A stretch of DNA of 64,000 bases from Lactobacillus sp. ESL0677 (GTDB taxonomy: Bacteria > Bacillota > Bacilli > Lactobacillales > Lactobacillaceae). A model generated the notes under the pieces. It ran no database searches. It saw nothing but the letters and a program-made list of their open reading frames with translations, and was not told the DNA's origin. The position numbers and the translations under genes are program-made. Location: assembly GCF_029392875.1 (NCBI RefSeq), contig NZ_CP113946.1, forward strand, positions 868,001 to 932,000, read 5' to 3'. Positions 1-10,200 of the stretch are shown here, piece after piece; the first letter of the stretch is position 1, and each line of letters starts with the position of its first letter.

Positions 1-507
1 GATGCAGCAGCCGCCGTTGATAACCTAACTAATCATAAGGATGGCACGCCATACACTGATGCCGAAAAGCAAGCGATTAAGGATGCAATCCAACATGAAG
101 TTGATAAGGCAAATAGTTCTGATAATGGTTCAATTGATCACGCTAATACAGTTGACGGTGTTGACACTGCTAAACAAGATGCAGTTGATGCAATCAACAA
201 GATCAGAGATGATAGTGACAACAATAATGAAGATGCGTTAGCGCCAATTGTTAACAACAATACTGCCGTTCAACAAGAACGTCATGATAAGCAGGTAGCA
301 CGTGATAATATTACAGCTGCAGCTGATAAAGCGCGTCATGATTTGGGTGTTGCTAAGGGCAGTGACGAAGCAGTGAAGATCGATCAAGCAGAGCAAGATG
401 CTTTGGATGCAGTTAATAAAGTAACTGATGGCAAATATACTGCTGCCGAAAATTCAGGTTTAGCTAATGTGGTTGACGCCGAAAAAGACACAGCTAAAGA
501 TAAGTTA
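1..507 (+). repeat. Long coding repeat, copy 1 (5' end may lie outside window)
   Basis: This stretch, encoding DAAAAVDNLTNHKDG through EKDTAKDKL, is repeated at 799-1302. The copies differ by one codon in length and by scattered substitutions. The last part, from GVAKGSDEA to DTAKDKL, is almost identical at protein level. Confidence 0.9.
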
Positions 508-3441
508 GATACTGAAGAAACTGCAGCTGCGGAAGCAATTCAACATACTTCTGGTTTAAGTCAAATTGAAAAAGACGAAGCAATTGCTAATGCTAAACAT
601 AAATTAGATGCAGCTAAAGATGCAATTGATAAAGTTTCTAGTGCTGATACTGATGATAAGAATGTCAGTGGCAAACAAGATGCTATCCAAAATGCTTATA
701 ATACGGGTAAGGATGGTATCGACGAGGTATCAAGTGATACTGATAACTTGAGTAAGGCTAAAGAACAGGCTAAGCAAAATGTTGCCCAAGCTGGTAAAGA
801 TGCAGCAGCAGCTATTGACAAACTAACTAATCATAAGGATGGCACGCCGTATACTGATGCCGAAAAGCAAGCCATCAAGGATGCAATCCAACATGAAGTC
901 GATAAGGCTAACAATGAAGGCAATACAATCGACGGAGCTGATAGTATTGGTGCAGTTGATACTGCCAAGCAAGCAGCGCTTGATGCAATCAACAAGATCA
1001 AAAATGATAGTAACAACAATGATGAAGCTGCTTTAGCACCAATTGTTAATGGTGATTCAGCCGTTCAACAAGAACGTCATGATAAACAAGCAGCACGTGA
1101 TAATATTACAGCAGCAGCTGATAAAGCGCGTCACGATTTAGGTGTTGCTAAGGGCAGTGACGAAGCAGCGAAGATTGATCAGGCAGAGCAAGATGCTTTG
1201 GATGCAGTTAACAAGGTAACTGATGGTAAGTACACTGCTGCCGAAAATTCTGGTTTAGCTAATGTGGTTGATGCAGAAAAAGACACAGCTAAAGATAAGT
1301 TGGGCAGTGACTCGGCCGCCCTTGATGCAATTGCAAGTAGTGATACTAACCATGAAAATGTTAATGGTAAACAAGATGCAATTAAGGATGCTTACAATGC
1401 TGGTAAATTGGCTGCTGAAAAGAAGGCAGCTGAAGACAGATTAAAAGCAGCTTATAAAGCAGCTAAAGACAGACTTGGCAATGATGCCGATATATCTGCT
1501 TTGGATAGAAGTTATCAGGACGCACTTAACAACTTGCAAGGCGATTCTGCCGATGAACTTAACAAGTCAGAGCTGGCTGGTGAACGTTCTATTGGTAAAG
1601 GTGCCGTACAAAGTGCTTACGATACAGCAGCGAAGAAGATCGACCAAATGTGGCCTGATGATAATTCACAAACTGCTAAAGATAAGAAAAAGGCATTATT
1701 AGTTGCCGCACAAGATTTGCTTGACGATGCTAATGAAACCGATAATGGCACAATTGATCAAGCTCATCATTCAACTGGAGTTAGTGATGCTCGTAATGAT
1801 GCTATTGATAAGATTAAGGATTTGCATTCTGACAAAGATACAATCAATAACGTAGTTGACAATGATAAAGTGGTTCAAATCGACAAGGCCCATGATACTG
1901 CTGTTGCTAACGGTGCTGATCAAAACAAGGTACAACAAATTCGTGATGATACTGCTGAACAAATTAAGCATGACTTGCAAAACGGTGACCACGAAGCTGC
2001 TAAACAACATGAATTAGCTGGTGAAAAAGAAATTGCCAAGTTAACTGTTCAAGGAGCAGCTGACAGAGTTAAGGATAAAATTGACCATTTGACCAACAAG
2101 CCAGATGGTACACCGTATACTGATGCTGAAAAACAAGCTTTGAAGGATAAGGTTGATCAAGCAATTGATGATATTGTTAATAATGCAAATGGTTCTACTG
2201 GTAAACCAGGCACTATTGATCAGGCAGAGAATAAGACAGATGTCACCACTGCTGAACAAAATGCTATTCAAGAAATTACTAACTCTATTTCAGATAGTAA
2301 TTTAGCTGATATTATCAACAAGGATTCAGAAGTTGCTAAAGATAATGCCGATAAAGCGATTGACGATGCAGTTACTGCAGCCAATACAGCAATTGACAAC
2401 AACAAAAATTGGAGTAAGGATCAAAAAGACAAGCTGAAGAATCGCGTTAAGCAAGATGCCCAAAAGGGTAAAGATAAGATTAAGAATGATTCTGATATTA
2501 GTACAATTAATCGTGATCGCGATGACACTATTAATCAAATCAAGAATGATTACACTGATTCTGCAATCATTAATTCAATTATTGGTAGTAATGATTCAGG
2601 GTCTTCAATTGCAATGCCGATTCCACCAACACAGCCAACTGAAGATGTTACTTTGATGCACAATGCTTACTTATATGATGAAAATGGTAAACGTTGCAAT
2701 AAGGTTGATCTGAAAGCAGGTTCTGTGGTTACGATTTCTGGCAAGCAAAAGATTGGCGACAAGGATTACTTCGTTGTTATTGATAAGGGTGCTAATGACA
2801 AAAAGTACTACATAGTATCTACTAATGTTAATAGCGTTAATGCCGAGTTAACTCATAATGCTTATGTTTATAACAAGTATGGTCAAAGAATTAAGAAGTT
2901 ACATGACTTGAAGAAGGGCAAGACAATCCAAACTTACGGTGGTGCAATCACAATTCGTGGACAGAAGTTCTATATCATTGGCAAGGGTGAATTGGTTAAG
3001 GCTGCTAATGTTGCTGAAGCCAGTGTAATCACAACTACTGAGGTAGAAGCAACTACTAGTGACCAGACAACTGCTGCAACTGAAAAGAAGATCATGCACA
3101 ACGCCTATCTTTATGATCAAGATGGTAAACGTGCCAATGGCTTGATTTTCAATGAAGGCACAGTGATTACTACGACAGGTACTAAGTTAATTAACGGTGT
3201 AGTTTATTACGTACTTGATGATGGTTTGTATGTCAAGGCAGCAAATGTTAATGCCAAGAAGATGAAATTGAAGCACAATGCTTATGTTTATAGTCAATAT
3301 GGCGACCGTAAAGGTAAGACAGTGCTGAAGAAGCATAAGTTGGTTAAGACTTATGGTGATCCAGTTTCGATTCATGGTAAGAAATATTACATTACTGCTA
3401 AAGGAAAATATGTTAAGGAAGCTAACTTCATTAAGAAGTAA
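1..3441 (+). CDS. Giant repeat-rich surface protein with two C-terminal SLAP domains (5' end outside window)
   Basis: The frame is open from base 1, so the gene starts upstream; 1146 residues are visible. Roughly residues 1-860 are acidic, Ala/Asp/Lys-rich helical repeats resembling DUF1542/FIVAR-type spacers. They include three copies of a DG-x-x-YT-x-x-E-K motif (near nt 31, 829 and 2092). A short Pro/Thr linker leads to two SLAP (S-layer protein A type) domains at about 2650-3013 and 3082-3438, each made of two MHNAYxY/KHNAYVY half-repeats. SLAP domains are known to bind cell-wall polymers without a covalent bond, and no LPXTG sorting motif or C-terminal membrane segment is present. The protein is therefore inferred to be a surface fibre or adhesin stalk. 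It is a clear paralogue of the C-terminal third of the next gene. The signal peptide and head domain lie outside the window. The family assignment is firm; the ligand is unknown. Confidence 0.9.
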   Translation, partial: DAAAAVDNLTNHKDGTPYTDAEKQAIKDAIQHEVDKANSSDNGSIDHANTVDGVDTAKQDAVDAINKIRDDSDNNNEDALAPIVNNNTAVQQERHDKQVARDNITAAADKARHDLGVAKGSDEAVKIDQAEQDALDAVNKVTDGKYTAAENSGLANVVDAEKDTAKDKLDTEETAAAEAIQHTSGLSQIEKDEAIANAKHKLDAAKDAIDKVSSADTDDKNVSGKQDAIQNAYNTGKDGIDEVSSDTDNLSKAKEQAKQNVAQAGKDAAAAIDKLTNHKDGTPYTDAEKQAIKDAIQHEVDKANNEGNTIDGADSIGAVDTAKQAALDAINKIKNDSNNNDEAALAPIVNGDSAVQQERHDKQAARDNITAAADKARHDLGVAKGSDEAAKIDQAEQDALDAVNKVTDGKYTAAENSGLANVVDAEKDTAKDKLGSDSAALDAIASSDTNHENVNGKQDAIKDAYNAGKLAAEKKAAEDRLKAAYKAAKDRLGNDADISALDRSYQDALNNLQGDSADELNKSELAGERSIGKGAVQSAYDTAAKKIDQMWPDDNSQTAKDKKKALLVAAQDLLDDANETDNGTIDQAHHSTGVSDARNDAIDKIKDLHSDKDTINNVVDNDKVVQIDKAHDTAVANGADQNKVQQIRDDTAEQIKHDLQNGDHEAAKQHELAGEKEIAKLTVQGAADRVKDKIDHLTNKPDGTPYTDAEKQALKDKVDQAIDDIVNNANGSTGKPGTIDQAENKTDVTTAEQNAIQEITNSISDSNLADIINKDSEVAKDNADKAIDDAVTAANTAIDNNKNWSKDQKDKLKNRVKQDAQKGKDKIKNDSDISTINRDRDDTINQIKNDYTDSAIINSIIGSNDSGSSIAMPIPPTQPTEDVTLMHNAYLYDENGKRCNKVDLKAGSVVTISGKQKIGDKDYFVVIDKGANDKKYYIVSTNVNSVNAELTHNAYVYNKYGQRIKKLHDLKKGKTIQTYGGAITIRGQKFYIIGKGELVKAANVAEASVITTTEVEATTSDQTTAATEKKIMHNAYLYDQDGKRANGLIFNEGTVITTTGTKLINGVVYYVLDDGLYVKAANVNAKKMKLKHNAYVYSQYGDRKGKTVLKKHKLVKTYGDPVSIHGKKYYITAKGKYVKEANFIKK
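799..1302 (+). repeat. Long coding repeat, copy 2
   Basis: Second copy of the repeat at 1-507, with a period of about 798 bases. After it the sequence diverges to GSDSAALDAIASSD, while copy 1 continues into DTEETAAAEAIQ. This marks the end of the duplicated block. Confidence 0.9.
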
Positions 3442-3456
3442 TTAGCTTGAATAAAT

Positions 3457-3501
3457 AAAAATGTCTCAAATTGTTAGAAATAACAGTTTGAGGCATTTTT
3501 T
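3457..3501 (+). terminator. Rho-independent terminator of the first SLAP gene
   Basis: The arms aaaaatgtctcaaa and tttgaggcattttt pair with one G-U wobble and are followed by a T run. It starts 15 bases after the stop codon. Its sequence resembles the terminator of the second SLAP gene at 18305. Confidence 0.9.
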
Positions 3502-3584
3502 GTATGCAGTTGTAATCTAATAATTATCTAGGTTTCTACATTTTAAGTAAATTTTTCTAAAACTAACAATTAATTAGTTATAGT

Positions 3585-3910
3585 TAATAACTTTAAAATT
3601 TATAATATTGTCCTATTATTACAAGTTACCTTTACTAAGGAGTCAATTTAAATATATTACATTAACTAGAATTTTAAAATTTACTTACATAAAATCATTA
3701 ACTATGTTATATCAGCAATTTTTACTTGGCTAAGTAAAAATTTTAAAATAAATAACTATGCAAATTATACATATTATTTATATGTTTAATTATAATGAAA
3801 ATAATAATAAATATAATCCAAATAATTGCTGGATTTTATCTGATTTCTTAATTGAAATAGACTACTACCTAGTCATAAAATTATGATTAATTATAATTTT
3901 AAAGTTATTA
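3585..3910. repeat. Distant 16-base perfect inverted repeat pair
   Basis: The left arm TAATAACTTTAAAATT (3585-3600) is the exact reverse complement of 3895-3910. The arms are 294 bases apart, inside the AT-rich gap. Chance is possible in such biased sequence. Confidence 0.5.
3717..3742. repeat. Perfect 11-bp hairpin, AT-rich
   Basis: AATTTTTACTT, loop GGCT, then AAGTAAAAATT. The stem is perfect but has a single G-C-type pair per arm, so it is a poor terminator. It could be a protein-binding site, a DNA cruciform or nothing. Confidence 0.6.
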
Positions 3911-4119
3911 CAATATTTTGGCAATTAGTAGTGTTATAAGCAAAATGATTAACAATAAAAATAAGCTGCCAATTATTTTTTATTGATAAAATGCTGTTAT
4001 ATAGGCGTTCTTAGCTTTTGAACAATAATTTGAAAGTTGGAGCTATGATATTTTTGCATAAATGAAGAAGTTGATTTTTTATAATAAAAATCATGTTTTG
4101 CTAATTGCTAACTATTAAT

Positions 4120-4149
4120 TTGCACATTTGTAACTATTATTTATATATA
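4120..4149 (+). promoter_or_regulatory. Candidate promoter of the giant SLAP gene
   Basis: TTGCAC at 4120-4125 is followed after 16 or 18 bases by TATATA-type hexamers (4142-4149). That gives an untranslated leader of about 85 bases. In this AT-rich sequence many -10-like words exist, so confidence is low. Confidence 0.35.
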
Positions 4150-4240
4150 AAATAATATAATTAATAATGTATTATATTTGAAATTATCTAGCTATGATTT
4201 ACAATGGTACATGTTCAATTTTATGTAACAAGGAGTATTT

Positions 4241-7200
4241 ATGTTAGGAAAAAATAATTTTAACGAAAGATTACGAAAGATGGAAATGCAAGCTAAGCAG
4301 GACCATTTTTCAATCCGTAAATTAAGTATTGGTGCTGCCTCGGTATTGCTTGGCTTTACTTTCTTTGGCTTAAATAGCCAAAGTGTACAAGCAGATACAT
4401 TGACTTCACAACCTCAAGTAAAAGAAGCAACTCCTAATACATCTACAGGTAATAAGTTACTGACGGATAAGCAAGTAACGTTGGCTAAAAATACTGCCCC
4501 AACTACTACGCAGCAGTCAGCAGAAAAAACTACTAAAAGTACACAAAAACTGGATACTTATACCAAATTAAGTAAGTTTTTACGTGATTCAAATGTTGCA
4601 ACTGTTACGGCTAGCGCTGGTAATGTAACAGAGTCAAGTAAGCCAAGTACTGTTAATACCGCTGCATCAGCAACTGCTGCAAGCGTTAAACCTGAGCAAA
4701 AGCCAATAGATAATCAACCTACTGATATTACTAACAGTGTAGCAGTCACACCTACTACTACTGATAAACCGGTGGCTGCCAAGCCTGAGCAAAAACCAGC
4801 TGTTGCTGCTGCAAGCACAGTAGATATTGCAACGCCAGGACAAGCCATATCTACTAATAAGCCAGTCACAGTTGATCCTGATGGGCAGCCGATTGTACAA
4901 GATGGAGTAGCAGCTTATAATGGTTTGTCTGAACTTACGAGTGAAGAAAAACAAGCTGGTAAGGTTTTGCATAATTATGATACGACTAATGATTCGACAG
5001 TTTATATTGGTAATTGGGATGACTATGTAAAGGCGTTAGCTAATCCTAATATTCATAATATTGAGCTTATTAATAATATTAATGCCCCAACTAATAATGC
5101 TGATCATCCTATTGCCACAGCACAGCGGCAACTAGTCATTGAATCTAGTAATAAAGATGGTAAGATGCCTGAAGGTGGATATATCATTAACTATAAAGGG
5201 TATGATTCGCGTAACAATAGTAAAGGGGCTAATGGTACATTAGATGTAACTTACCGGAACTTACGACTATATTCACAGACATACTTGGGCTTATGGAATA
5301 CTGTTGATGGTGGGATGGTTGGTAATTTTCCTAAGAAAATTACTTTAGAAAATATTACTTACCAAGGGGCCCAGATTATTTATGCAGGTAACTATACGGA
5401 AGTACATATTAAAGGCAAAGTTGATGTGGCTTCAGTACCAACTTATGTTTCACCACTTGATAATTTAACTTATAAGTCACAAGAAAATAGTCAACAAGTT
5501 TTTGAATTATCACATCAAGGTGACAGCTTAATTTTTGAAGCGGGATCACAATTTACAGGAACTTCTTCACGTGATAACGTTATCGAAATGAATAACGGAT
5601 CAAGTGGTACAACAGCTTGGAAAGACCCACAAGGTATAGTTCATCAGCTAGATAATGAGTCCAAGATTGTTCTGTCAGGTGCTAACGGTGACTTGCCAGC
5701 AGCTCAAGTAACTTTAAATCCTCGGGGAGTTTCAGCAGTTAGTAATGCAAGTCCGTCAGCAACAGGTATGGCTGCGGCAATTAATATTTCTGGTGATAAT
5801 ACTGTTGGGGAGGTTAATATTGAAAATGGTGCTACATTAACAATTAATAACACACCTGCTGTTAACACTAGCATTAAAGATAATGGTTCCGCAGCTGCAA
5901 TCATGTTAGTCTCACCTAAGGTTAATATGAATGTGCAGGGAACAATTGACATTAAGACTAATAGTAATATTAATACTGTTTCAAAAGATAATGGTGTTCC
6001 TAAAGCAGGCTATTTAGTTTACGATGGTGGTAATTTAACGATTAGACGTGGTGGAGTAATTGATATTGCCGGATCGCAAATGGGTACTTATTCCGGAACT
6101 TTACTTTACATTGGACAAAAAGCTTATCTAGATAACGGTTCAATAAATATTCATCTAGATGGAGATAATACTGTTGATGGTGCCGGAACTGGTGCAATTA
6201 TCTTAGTTGACGTTTCTAATTCAGGATCGTTAACGGTTGATAACCCTGAAAGTTTGATTTTAAATGCGTCTAATAATACTAATCCTGGCACCAGTATTAT
6301 CGGTGATAGTGAAATTGATATTACTAACATTCGGCAACAGTTTGATTTTAGTAAAATAATTCCCGGCTTCCCTAAAATAACTTTACCGCCATTTCATGTT
6401 TTACGAGTTAAGAAAACAAACGGCTCTATCAGTGTAGTTCAAGATGATAAAACGAAAAAGTTGGGAATCGAAGTCTTAAATGGTAAGTCCCATATTGACG
6501 ATGCCCATATTAAGAAGCTTACTGATGCTTTAAAAGGAGAGCCAACAGTTGCCGTAGTTCTTGCTAAAGCCTTGGGACAGGATGTTCCAACTAATCCAAC
6601 GCAATTAACACCAGATATAGTTAATAGCATTGTTGCAGGAGTCAAAACTGCCTTAGAAAATATGAAAGCGGTTAGTTTTGACCAAGTTTTTGCGCAAATT
6701 ATCACTCAGGCATTTTCAGATCCTACTAACCCTGGTTATAACAACATTACAATGTTACCAGCTAACCAAAAGGGATTCTTGGATATCGCAGATGATGATG
6801 GTAATTTAGGTAAAGCCTCATACCACCAAAATGATGATGGCTCGATGACAGTTAGTGGTAAGGTTGTTAACTTCAGTAATTATGCGGTAGATGAACCAGA
6901 TAACTTATTCAATGATGTAATGCCAACAGGAACTAATGCTTACGTTGCCGTAAGTGTTAATGGTGGTAATTATTATCAAGATGACAAGAATCAAGTAGCC
7001 GATCCTTACCAGTATACTGATGACGGTGAGGATGGTGTAACCAACGATTTGCCGCACACTTATGTAGTTATGGCTAACATGGATGCTAAGAGTCCAAAGT
7101 ATGGTACTTTTAGTTTTACTTTACCAGCAGATGCCTATCATAAGGGGGATCAACTGCAAATTGTTCCTGAAGCCAACTTTATTAGTTATGATCCTAATGA

Positions 7201-10200
7201 TCCTGCAGGTACACACCAAACGGTGGGATTAAATAATGGGATTCTAACTACAGAAGAAAAGCAGGATCAGGCAGCCAATACTGTTATGCAAGCAGCTAAC
7301 GCAGCAGTGAGTCAAGTCCAAGCTGCGGCAGCAGCTGATCCGGATAAATCACCAGCACATCAGCAAAAGTATACAGACTATGAAGCAGCCATTAATGCGG
7401 CAGCTAACGTGGCTACTGCTAAACCGACACTGGCAGATGGTACGGCTAATCCTAATTACGATGCAGCAAAATCTGTCTATGGTGCAACTGATTTTGCCAT
7501 AATCAACCAAGCTAGAGATAGAGCTAAAAACAGCATTAATACGGCGACTAACCAAGCACAAGCTTATAGTGCTGTTCAGCAATACTTACAAGCTGGCAAG
7601 GACGACTTAGCTAAGCTCGGTCTAACTACTGGTTTTCCAAGTGAAAAATTAGTTGAGCAAATCAATGATGAAATTGCTTCGGTTAAAGCTGATGGTTCTA
7701 ACAAGGATAGTGTTGAAACTGACCTTAAGAATCAGATACTTGACGAATATCAAACTGAAGTTAAAAATTCACTAACTTCATACGGCCCAAGTGATGCAGA
7801 TTTAAGTAAGTTGAATTTGCCGGATCAAGCCTATGTTGCTTCTATTGATAAGTTACGAAATCCTGATAATATTGCGCAACAATTAGCAAGTACACCATCA
7901 ACAGGTACTACTGCCGATTTCCAAGGTAGTCAGTTGATTAATAAGAACAAGACTGCAATTGATTTAGCAGCAGCTCAGGCACAGGCTACCTCAGAGTTAA
8001 ATAATTATGCGCAAGCACAAGCTGGCGCTTATCCTGATTTTGCCACGGCAATTAGTCAAGCACAAAATAATTATCAAACAGTTATCAATAATGAAACTAC
8101 TCTTAATAATTTACAAGATGCTAAAGGCAGTAACGCTAATGCAACTAACCGAGATCAAGTTACGGATGTTAAGAATGGGATGGCCGCTGTTGATCAGGTA
8201 ATTACAAGTTACAAGTCCAATTTAAAGCAACACTTGCAACAGCAACTTACCGGTGGTACCGAAGGTACTACCACTTATCCTAACTTGACTGATGAAATTA
8301 ATGATTTACAGGGTTATTTGAATGGTACAGGGATAGGTACTAACCTTGATATTTTAGCTGGAATTAAGCGGCTTAAGCAAGAACTTAGTGATGCCACTGA
8401 AATTGCTGCTAATGGTGGCGCGATTGATAGTGCTGCTACAGGACAAGATACTGCTAAACAAAACCAAACAGCTCAAGCTTTAATTGACGATGTTACTAAG
8501 CGGATCGCAGCTCTTAATAAGTTAAAGGCTGCTGCTGATCAAGCTAAGCACGATGCACCAAAGCAAACACCAGCTATTAATGAAGCATTAGCTCAAGCTG
8601 CTAAAGATGTCTTTGCTGCTGCTAATGATACTAATGGTAAAACACCAATTGAAACTGCAGCTAATCAGGGAGTAACTGCAATTAATAATACTGTTAAATA
8701 TAGTCAAGCAGAAGATACAATTGATAAAGCCTATGATGCTGCTAAGCAAAAAATTCAAAGTTCTGGCTTGAATGCTGCTGCTCAGAAACCATATTTAGAT
8801 GATCTGAATGCAGCATATCATGCAGCAACGGACAAGAACAGTAAGAATTCAATTTTTAATACAACAAATCCTGCTTACATTATTAACAGACAAAATGCAG
8901 CACTTAATAAGTTTAATAGTGCTGCAGCTAAGGCAGAAGTTGCTAACTATGCTAACCAAGTAAAGCATGATTTAGAGATCACAGGTTCTAATGCTGATAT
9001 TGATCAGGCATTAGCTGCAGCTAATAATCCTAATTCTGGTACCCTTGATCAAGCCGCAGCAAATAGCACTGGTAACTCGACTGATATTACGGATAACGCT
9101 ACGGGTATTACTCAGGCAGCTGCTGCAGCTAAGGCCAAAATTTTAGCTGCAGCTAAGCGAGTTGCTAAACAACAATTAGTTGATAAGGAAAACGCTGTTG
9201 AGGCAGCATTAGATAACCTTTCAACTTTGAAGGATCCGGAATTAAGCAAGGCTAAACAACAAGCTAAGGATGTGATTAGTAAGGGTGATGGCACCGGTGC
9301 CCAAGAAAAAGTAGACGCAGCAACAGATGAAAGTACTGTAGCGTCTGCATATCAAGACGGTATTGCGGCACTTAATAATATACTTAGTCAACAAACAGAT
9401 GCAGATAATCGTGCGCAAGCTATTCAGGCCGTTAAGGACGAGCAAAGTAAAGCTATTGCTGATTTAGCACAGACTACTGGCAAATATGCTGATTTAACGC
9501 CTGAACATCGTCAAGATTTAGTTAATGCGGTTAATACTGCTGCAGCAGCAGGAATAACTGCAATTAATAATGCAGCCAATGATCAGGTTGAAACAAACAA
9601 AAATACTGCAATTAATAATATTAATAAGGTTTTAGCTAATGCTGCAACAGAAAATAAAAATGATAAGCAGGATAAGGATACTGCAATTAATAATGCGCGT
9701 AATGATGCCCTTAGCAATTTAAAGGACGCTTATGTTGCTGCACAAAATGCAGTTAATTCATTCCCTGCGGATCAAGTAAGTTCTACTAAAAAGAATAAGA
9801 TTTTAGCTAAGATTGATCAGGATTATAAGGCCGCACAAAATGCAATTAATACTGCAACAAATAAAGATGATATTACTAGTGCAGAAGAATCAGGTGCGTC
9901 GGCTATTAACGCTGATGCTAAGGCGGCTGAACTTGAAGCAGCTAAGGCAATTGCTATTACTTCTTTGAATAATGAACAAGCTAAGGATACTAAGACGGTT
10001 GATGATGCTCTTGCTGCTAATAAAATTACGCAGCACCAACATGATCAGATGATTGATCAAATTAATAATTATCATGATACTGGCGTTAATGATATTAATA
10101 GTGATGCAACAACTACTACCGATCAAATTAACAAGTACTGTGGCACCTCTATTGATGCTATGTCGGGTGTAGCGATTGGTGTTAATAATACGGCTTTGGC

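Larger units (their letters stand above)
3502..4240. other. Long AT-rich intergenic region upstream of the giant gene
   Basis: About 740 bases without a credible gene. Composition is extreme: 3781-3840 has only 9 G/C in 60 bases. It holds a 16-base inverted repeat pair, a perfect 11-bp hairpin and, near its end, a weak promoter candidate. A good ribosome binding site (AAGGAG, 4230-4235) precedes the ATG at 4241. The longest small ORF noticed (34 codons from 3782) has no ribosome binding site. Confidence 0.85.

Noticed and set aside
1..1302. Repeats at the window start as a possible CRISPR array
   Set aside because: The repeat is about 500 bases long, lies in one continuous reading frame, and shows codon-level substitutions. 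It is a protein repeat.
3717..3742. Hairpin in the gap as a terminator
   Set aside because: The stem is almost purely A-T, has no T run of terminator type, and a good terminator already exists at 3457.
3782..3886. 34-codon ORF in the AT-rich gap
   Set aside because: No ribosome binding site, Asn/Tyr/Leu-rich composition as expected by chance in AT-rich DNA.
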